A DNA stretch of 10,442 nt from the NCBI GenBank assembly GCA_003243255.1, contig QFQM01000151.1:1-10442 (forward strand), read 5' to 3'. Shown one piece after another: positions 7,636 through 10,442 of this stretch. The notes below the pieces were generated by a model that was not told where the DNA came from, searched no databases, and was given only the letters and a program-made list of their open reading frames with translations. How positions within the stretch are numbered: the first letter of the stretch is position 1; every line of letters starts with the position of its first letter. Both the position numbers and the translations under genes were made by a program. Source of the DNA: Flavobacterium psychrophilum. GTDB lineage: Bacteria > Bacteroidota > Bacteroidia > Flavobacteriales > Flavobacteriaceae.

Positions 7636-7794
7636 GGGATGATTATTCAAATCGAACCATAAAAGTAGGAAAATAAACTAAAGGTTTGATTTTCATAAAA
7701 GCAGACTTTTTTTTCCTATAAAGAAGCTTCTGAATCTGCCGCAACTTTGTCATATCAAAATGAAACAACAAAATAACTTTTAAAGATAAATATT
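7636..7794. promoter_or_regulatory. Divergent control region between the AraC and HbpS-like genes
   Basis: This 159-bp AT-rich spacer must hold promoters for both directions and probably the AraC binding sites. Candidate -7 boxes with one mismatch are TACTTTTA (minus strand, 7660-7667), CAACTTTG (plus, 7742-7749) and TAACTTTT (plus, 7774-7781, with TTG at 7747-7749, 24 nt upstream). None has ideal -33 spacing. I could not identify a convincing pair of repeated operator half-sites by eye. Confidence 0.5.
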
Positions 7795-8199
7795 ATGGAA
7801 ATCAATCTAAATGAATCAAGACAGGTTGTACAGCAGGCAAGAGCCAAAGCCATACAACTTAATGTAAATGCAAACATTGCCGTACTGGATACCGCAGGAC
7901 ATCTGAAAGCCTTTGAAAGAATGGACGATGCATTTTTAGGGTCAATGGACATCGCTATTAAAAAGGCAAAAACTGCCAGTCTTTTCAGGACAAGCAGCGC
8001 AAACGTAGGGGAATACCTTAAACCGGAAGCAGGTACTTATGGAATGACAGCTACTAACGATGGGCTGGTAGGTTTTGCCGGAGGGCTACCGATCCTTAAA
8101 AACAATGAGATCATCGGATATATCGGGATTTCGGGAGGAGCAGTTCAGGAGGATCTTCAAATTGCTACTGCCGGAGCAGAAATTTTAAATCAAAACTAA
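7795..8199 (+). CDS. GlcG/HbpS family protein (heme-binding-like)
   Basis: The 134-residue protein matches the GlcG/HbpS (DUF336) family. Visible marks are VQQARAKAIQLNVNANIAVLD near the start, GHLKAFERMDDA (35-46), GGLPI (96-100), IIGYIGISGG (106-115) and the Ala/Gly-rich end. Streptomyces HbpS, the best-studied member, binds heme outside the cell and feeds a redox-sensing system; GlcG sits in the glycolate operon with no proven role. This protein has no signal peptide, so it is probably cytoplasmic, and heme binding should not be assumed. It is followed after 46 bp by the SDR gene and is divergent from the AraC gene. This arrangement suggests a small stress- or metabolite-induced unit, which is inference. 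Confidence 0.88.
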   Translation: MEINLNESRQVVQQARAKAIQLNVNANIAVLDTAGHLKAFERMDDAFLGSMDIAIKKAKTASLFRTSSANVGEYLKPEAGTYGMTATNDGLVGFAGGLPILKNNEIIGYIGISGGAVQEDLQIATAGAEILNQN

Positions 8200-8245
8200 T
8201 AATCATTAAAAATAATCTATCCACAAACTTTAAAACTTTAAAACA

Positions 8246-9055
8246 ATGAAAACTAAAACAATTTTAATTACAGGCGCAGGTTCAGGATTTGGAAAAGGAG
8301 CTGCATTAGGAATGGCTAAAAACGGACATAATATTATTGCTACAGTGCATGTTTCATCACAGGTGACACCACTTCGCGAAGAAGTAGCTGCCCTGGGCTT
8401 ATCTGATAAAATCAGGGTAGAACGTTTAGATCTTACCGACCAGTATGACATTAAACAGGCACTAAAATGGGATTTTGATATCCTTTGGAACAATGCCGGA
8501 ATGGGTGAGGCCGGACCGGTTTGGGAAATCCCTGTAGACCTTGTCAGAAAGAACTTTGAAGTGAATGTATTCCTGCCGTTGGTTCTTACACAAGGTGTAG
8601 TTCAAAAATGGGTGAGAGAAGGCAAAAAAGGAAAAGTGGTATTCACTTCTTCAATGGGAGGTTTGTTTACACCGGCTAACTGGGGTACTTATGTGTCAAC
8701 CAAACACGCCCTTGAATCTCTGGCCGAAGCTATGCAGCAGGAGCTGGAAGCATACGGAATCAAAGTTCAGACAATCAACCCCGGAGCCTATTATACAGGT
8801 TACAACGAAACAATGGCTGATAATCCGTTCCGTTGGCTGGATGATGAGGTGAACTTCACCAAAAGGGCTGACCTTCGTAAAGGATTTGATGATTTCTTCG
8901 CTACTCCTGAAGGAAAAATGGATTCGACTGAAATGATTGACCGAATGATCGAAATCGTGCCATCTGATGGAGGGAAATTCAGGAATGTAGTTCCTAAAGT
9001 GGTTGAGGATATGCTGAAAGATCACCAGTTGAAAGCATGGGAAAATACCATCTAA
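8246..9055 (+). CDS. SDR-family NAD(P)-dependent oxidoreductase
   Basis: This 269-residue protein is a classical short-chain dehydrogenase/reductase. The cofactor loop TGAGSGFG is at 9-16, NNAG at 82-85, Asn107 in the next helix, and the catalytic Ser136 and Tyr149 with Lys153 (YVSTK) are all in place; NPG (178-180) follows. The catalytic set is complete, so an active carbonyl reductase or alcohol dehydrogenase is likely. No acidic residue follows the second strand in an obvious NAD-specific way, and the cofactor preference is left open. The substrate cannot be told from sequence. It is the second gene of the HbpS-like operon and ends 12 bp before a strong terminator stem. Probably regulated with its neighbour by the divergent AraC protein. 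Confidence 0.93.
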   Translation: MKTKTILITGAGSGFGKGAALGMAKNGHNIIATVHVSSQVTPLREEVAALGLSDKIRVERLDLTDQYDIKQALKWDFDILWNNAGMGEAGPVWEIPVDLVRKNFEVNVFLPLVLTQGVVQKWVREGKKGKVVFTSSMGGLFTPANWGTYVSTKHALESLAEAMQQELEAYGIKVQTINPGAYYTGYNETMADNPFRWLDDEVNFTKRADLRKGFDDFFATPEGKMDSTEMIDRMIEIVPSDGGKFRNVVPKVVEDMLKDHQLKAWENTI

Positions 9056-9067
9056 TTCCCCTGTATT

Positions 9068-9105
9068 AAAAAAAACAAGCCTGAATCTTCAGGCTTGTTT
9101 TTTTT
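9068..9105 (+). terminator. Strong rho-independent terminator after the SDR gene
   Basis: An A-tract plus CAAGCCTGAA (9068-9085) pairs perfectly with TTCAGGCTTG plus a T-tract (9088-9105). The G/C-rich core ends in a run of eight T. The symmetric A and T flanks mean it could work in both directions. Confidence 0.92.
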
Positions 9106-9210
9106 AGTATCAAAGCTCATTGTTTTATGAAATTATGACTGAGAAACAGGTAAACACTTTTCAACATGGCGAAATATTGTAATTAAATTTTTATATCCGC
9201 TCAGAAAGCC

Positions 9211-9218
9211 TATTTTTG
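9211..9218 (+). promoter_or_regulatory. Bacteroidota -7 box for tRNA-Ser
   Basis: TATTTTTG matches TAnnTTTG exactly and ends 10 nt before the mature tRNA 5' end, the expected place for a short tRNA leader. A T-rich stretch near 9188-9193 may stand in for the -33 element; no TTG is at normal spacing. Confidence 0.6.
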
Positions 9219-9228
9219 CCCGCAACTT

Positions 9229-9316
9229 AGAGAGGTGGCCGAGTGGTCGAAGGCGCACGCCTGGAAAGTGTGTATGCTCCAAAAGGGCATCGAGGGTTCG
9301 AATCCCTTCCTCTCTG
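9229..9316 (+). tRNA. tRNA-Ser (anticodon GGA)
   Basis: The cloverleaf can be folded by hand. The acceptor arm is AGAGAGG (9229-9235) with CCTCTCT (9309-9315) and discriminator G9316. The D arm contains GCCGAGTGGTCGAAGGC. The anticodon stem is CACGC with GTGTG, loop CTGGAAA, anticodon GGA at 9263-9265. A long variable arm (ATGCTC with GGGCAT) marks a class II tRNA. The T arm is GAGGG TTCGAAT CCCTT. It reads the UCC and UCU codons. CCA is not encoded. The gene stands alone, with its own promoter box and terminator, and lies at the boundary with a probable mobile element. Confidence 0.96.
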
Positions 9317-9328
9317 CTGAATACCAAG

Positions 9329-9359
9329 AGCCATGCTGACATTTCAGCATGGCTTTTTT
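9329..9359 (+). terminator. Terminator after tRNA-Ser
   Basis: AGCCATGCTGA (9329-9339) pairs perfectly with TCAGCATGGCT (9344-9354) around a 4-nt loop and is followed by further T residues to 9359. Outer arms TACCAA (9322-9327) and TTGGTA (9362-9367) extend the symmetry. Confidence 0.88.
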
Positions 9360-9363
9360 ATTT

Positions 9364-9382
9364 GGTACAACATAGGTACAAC
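9364..9382. repeat. Short direct repeats GGTACAAC
   Basis: GGTACAAC occurs at 9364-9371 and again at 9375-9382, separated by ATA. It lies directly after the tRNA terminator and could be recombinase or excisionase binding sites at the element edge; this role is inferred only. Confidence 0.5.
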
Positions 9383-9433
9383 ATTATTTAATGTTCATTA
9401 CCAGACGTTGACTTATACATCTATACAATTGTT

Positions 9434-9456
9434 AGTAGCAATATATTTTTGCTACT
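9434..9456 (+). promoter_or_regulatory. Inverted repeat enclosing a -7 promoter box
   Basis: AGTAGCAA (9434-9441) and TTGCTACT (9449-9456) are perfect 8-bp arms with a 7-nt gap. The exact -7 box TATTTTTG (9444-9451) lies across the gap and right arm. ATATATTTTT is repeated 20 bp further on (9461-9470). This could be an operator over the promoter for the following gene, but -33 spacing is poor. Confidence 0.4.
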
Positions 9457-9497
9457 CATCATATATTTTTTCCCGCCATTTAAATAAAAGTAGTTTT

Positions 9498-9533
9498 TTT
9501 CAATCAGCTTGACGACTCAAGCTAGTATTGAAA
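9498..9533 (+). repeat. Imperfect 36-bp inverted repeat in the leader
   Basis: Outer arms TTTCAAT (9498-9504) and ATTGAAA (9527-9533) and inner arms AGCTTG (9506-9511) and CAAGCT (9518-9523) pair, with an internal loop of 1 and 3 nt and a 6-nt apical loop. It may be an RNA hairpin in the 5' leader or a protein-binding site. No T-tract follows, so it is not a terminator. Confidence 0.6.
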
Positions 9534-9593
9534 GTAGGACGTTGCAACATAGATGTGCAATTCCGGATTGCAATAAAAATAAGGGGTGTAAGA

Positions 9594-10019
9594 ATGCTAA
9601 ACTGCGTCACGTACTACGAAGAACTATATAACTGTGACGAAAGGCAGCCGTGTGTTGACAAGCTGCTGGATGCCGAAGCGGCAGCAAAATTTATGGATTT
9701 TGCGCCGAAGACTTTAGCCAACTGGCTTTCCCTTGGTTTTCCCGTTTTGCCCTACGAAAAGAAAGGCGGGAAAACATTTTACTGGCTTTCGGAAATCGAG
9801 AAGTTCCTCAATGCACACTGTATTGCCGGAGGCATTGAATATGGCCCCGTCATTGGCAGAAAGAAAACCGCCAAGTATATGGGTATATCTGCGGGAACGC
9901 TTGCCGTGCGCCATTCCATGAACAAGTTTTACCTGAAACCTATCATCATAGGCAGGCAGACAATCAGGTATCGCATTTCCGTTATCGACAGGGAGCAGGC
10001 TTTGGCAATGATGCCCTGA
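9594..10019 (+). CDS. Tandem helix-turn-helix (excisionase-like) DNA-binding protein
   Basis: The 141-residue protein appears to hold two winged-helix domains of the excisionase/MerR-like type. The first spans about 24-73: LLDAEAAAKFMDFAPKTLAN as helix-turn-helix, a wing around GGKTFYW, then LSEIEKFL. The second spans about 86-139: GRKKTAKYMGISAGTLAVRH, a wing around GRQTIRYR, then DREQALAMM. Such proteins in Bacteroidota mobile elements act as recombination directionality factors or regulators of excision and replication genes. ATG 9594 is chosen over a TTG at 9528, because AAGGGG (9581-9586) sits 7 nt upstream and the extra 22 residues look like leader translation. The gene precedes a primase-like gene by 57 bp. 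Coding G+C is about 48% on sampled lines, a little above the neighbours. Role inferred from family and context. Confidence 0.8.
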   Translation: MLNCVTYYEELYNCDERQPCVDKLLDAEAAAKFMDFAPKTLANWLSLGFPVLPYEKKGGKTFYWLSEIEKFLNAHCIAGGIEYGPVIGRKKTAKYMGISAGTLAVRHSMNKFYLKPIIIGRQTIRYRISVIDREQALAMMP

Positions 10020-10061
10020 CGGAAACTTATTCCTAGCTAAAACTTCCACATCGTAAAACTT

Positions 10062-10077
10062 TAGAAAGGTCTTTCTA
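10062..10077 (+). repeat. Inverted repeat touching the primase start codon
   Basis: TAGAAAG (10062-10068) and CTTTCTA (10071-10077) are perfect 7-bp arms with a 2-nt gap. The arm contains an SD-like AAAGG (10065-10069), and the repeat ends on the A of the ATG at 10077. As DNA it may be a binding site. As RNA a 2-nt loop is too tight, so the inner pairs would open. Confidence 0.5.
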
Positions 10078-10442
10078 TGAACATAGAACAAGCCAACGGC
10101 ATAGCTTTGTCTGAAATCCTGCAAAAGATCGGCTATAGCCCAGCCAAGCAGAGAGGCGCGGATATCTGGTATCTCTCCCCGCTTAGAAATGAAAAGACGC
10201 CGAGTTTCAAAATAGAAGCCATTAAAAACGTCTGGTTTGACTTCGGCATCATGCGGGGCGGCGATGTTGTCAGCTTCGCCCGCTTCTATCTCGAAAGCCA
10301 AGGTGAAGACCATACGACCGTAGATGCGCTTCGCTGGCTTAGAAACATGATGATTTCCCCTTCCGTGAACTACAAAAAGGCTGTCGCCAAGGCAGAACAT
10401 TCCGTTCCTGCACTTGTGTTGCAGTCGGTTCGTAACCTTCAG
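10077..10442 (+). CDS. CHC2/toprim-type primase of a mobile element, partial (runs off right edge)
   Basis: An open frame starts at ATG 10077 and continues to the last base, giving 122 residues with no stop. Residues 31-67 match the N-terminal zinc-finger domain of DnaG-type primases: WYLSPLRNEKTPSF (31-44) and then FDFGIMRGGDVVSF (54-67). The four usual zinc ligands (Cys, His, Cys, Cys) are replaced by Ser34, Arg37, Asp55 and Ile58, so the fold is probably kept without zinc. In related mobile-element proteins a toprim catalytic domain follows; here it would lie outside the window. The likely role is priming replication of a plasmid, transposon or conjugative element. The region has 50% G+C (120 of 240 in 10081-10320). 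It follows the tandem HTH gene by 57 bp and probably shares its transcript. Confidence 0.82.
   Translation, partial: MNIEQANGIALSEILQKIGYSPAKQRGADIWYLSPLRNEKTPSFKIEAIKNVWFDFGIMRGGDVVSFARFYLESQGEDHTTVDALRWLRNMMISPSVNYKKAVAKAEHSVPALVLQSVRNLQ

Larger units (their letters stand above)
9317..9593. other. AT-rich leader between tRNA-Ser and mobile-element genes
   Basis: These 277 bp hold no convincing gene. They contain the tRNA terminator, two GGTACAAC repeats, an inverted repeat around a TATTTTTG box, a larger imperfect hairpin (9498-9533), the palindrome GTTGCAAC (9541-9548) and a 17-bp near-palindrome (9556-9572). G+C is 35 of 120 in 9361-9480, about 29%, well below both flanks. This is probably the element boundary and control region. 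Confidence 0.6.

Noticed and set aside
7636..7650. TTG start extending the AraC gene
   Set aside because: An ATG five codons later begins MKTSLDL. The extra residues have no support.
9133..9342. Minus-strand 69-codon open frame over the tRNA
   Set aside because: It is antisense to tRNA-Ser and spans its terminator. Its protein is the usual false product of reading a serine tRNA backwards, and there is no promoter or family match.
9528..9593. TTG start extending the tandem HTH gene by 22 codons
   Set aside because: The stretch is part of the palindrome-rich leader, and ATG 9594 has an SD-like AAGGGG at good spacing.
9714..10400. Minus-strand 228-codon open frame
   Set aside because: It lies opposite the tandem HTH and primase genes, both of which have clear family motifs. 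The antisense protein shows no recognisable motif.
1..10442. CRISPR array, insertion sequence or toxin-antitoxin pair
   Set aside because: No regularly spaced repeats, transposase motifs or paired small toxin and antitoxin genes could be found on either strand. The only repeats are those listed.

Overview
The window looks like chromosomal DNA from a Bacteroidota species, most likely of the Flavobacteriaceae. Four things point there: two large exported proteins built for the type IX secretion system (T9SS), exact copies of the Bacteroidota -7 promoter box TAnnTTTG in front of several genes, starts mostly without Shine-Dalgarno sequences, and a set of family members typical of flavobacteria. 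Hand counts on sampled lines put coding G+C at about 40-45%.

Left part (1-3614, minus strand): two tandem paralogous T9SS cargo proteins. The first runs off the left edge before its sorting domain is complete. The second is complete, with a choice-of-anchor L domain, Ig-like modules and a type A sorting domain. They share a DNA repeat of about 330 bp and near-identical leaders. Upstream of them lies a small cytoplasmic retropepsin-like aspartic protease.

Middle part (3713-6703, plus strand): a TatD-family metal hydrolase, a PlsC/PlsB-type glycerolipid acyltransferase and a cytoplasmic type I asparaginase (ansA). The last two overlap by 11 bp. The protease and the TatD gene diverge from a 98-bp spacer with an exact -7 box for each direction.

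Right-middle part (6724-9055): an AraC-family regulator on the minus strand diverges from a GlcG/HbpS-like protein and an SDR oxidoreductase, which form a probable two-gene operon ending in a strong hairpin terminator. The layout suggests that the AraC protein controls the pair; the effector and substrate are unknown.

Right end (9211-10442): a complete tRNA-Ser(GGA) with its own promoter box and terminator, followed by an AT-rich, inverted-repeat-rich leader and two genes of mobile-element type. One encodes a protein with two apparent excisionase-like helix-turn-helix domains in tandem. The other is a CHC2/toprim-type primase, cut by the right edge, whose four zinc-ligand positions are all substituted. 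Coding G+C there is about 48-50%, and the leader is about 29%. I read this as the start of an integrated element next to the tRNA gene. The integrase, the far end and any duplicated att site are outside the window. The element edge and its structured leader are the most promising part; nothing else in the window clearly amounts to a new system.
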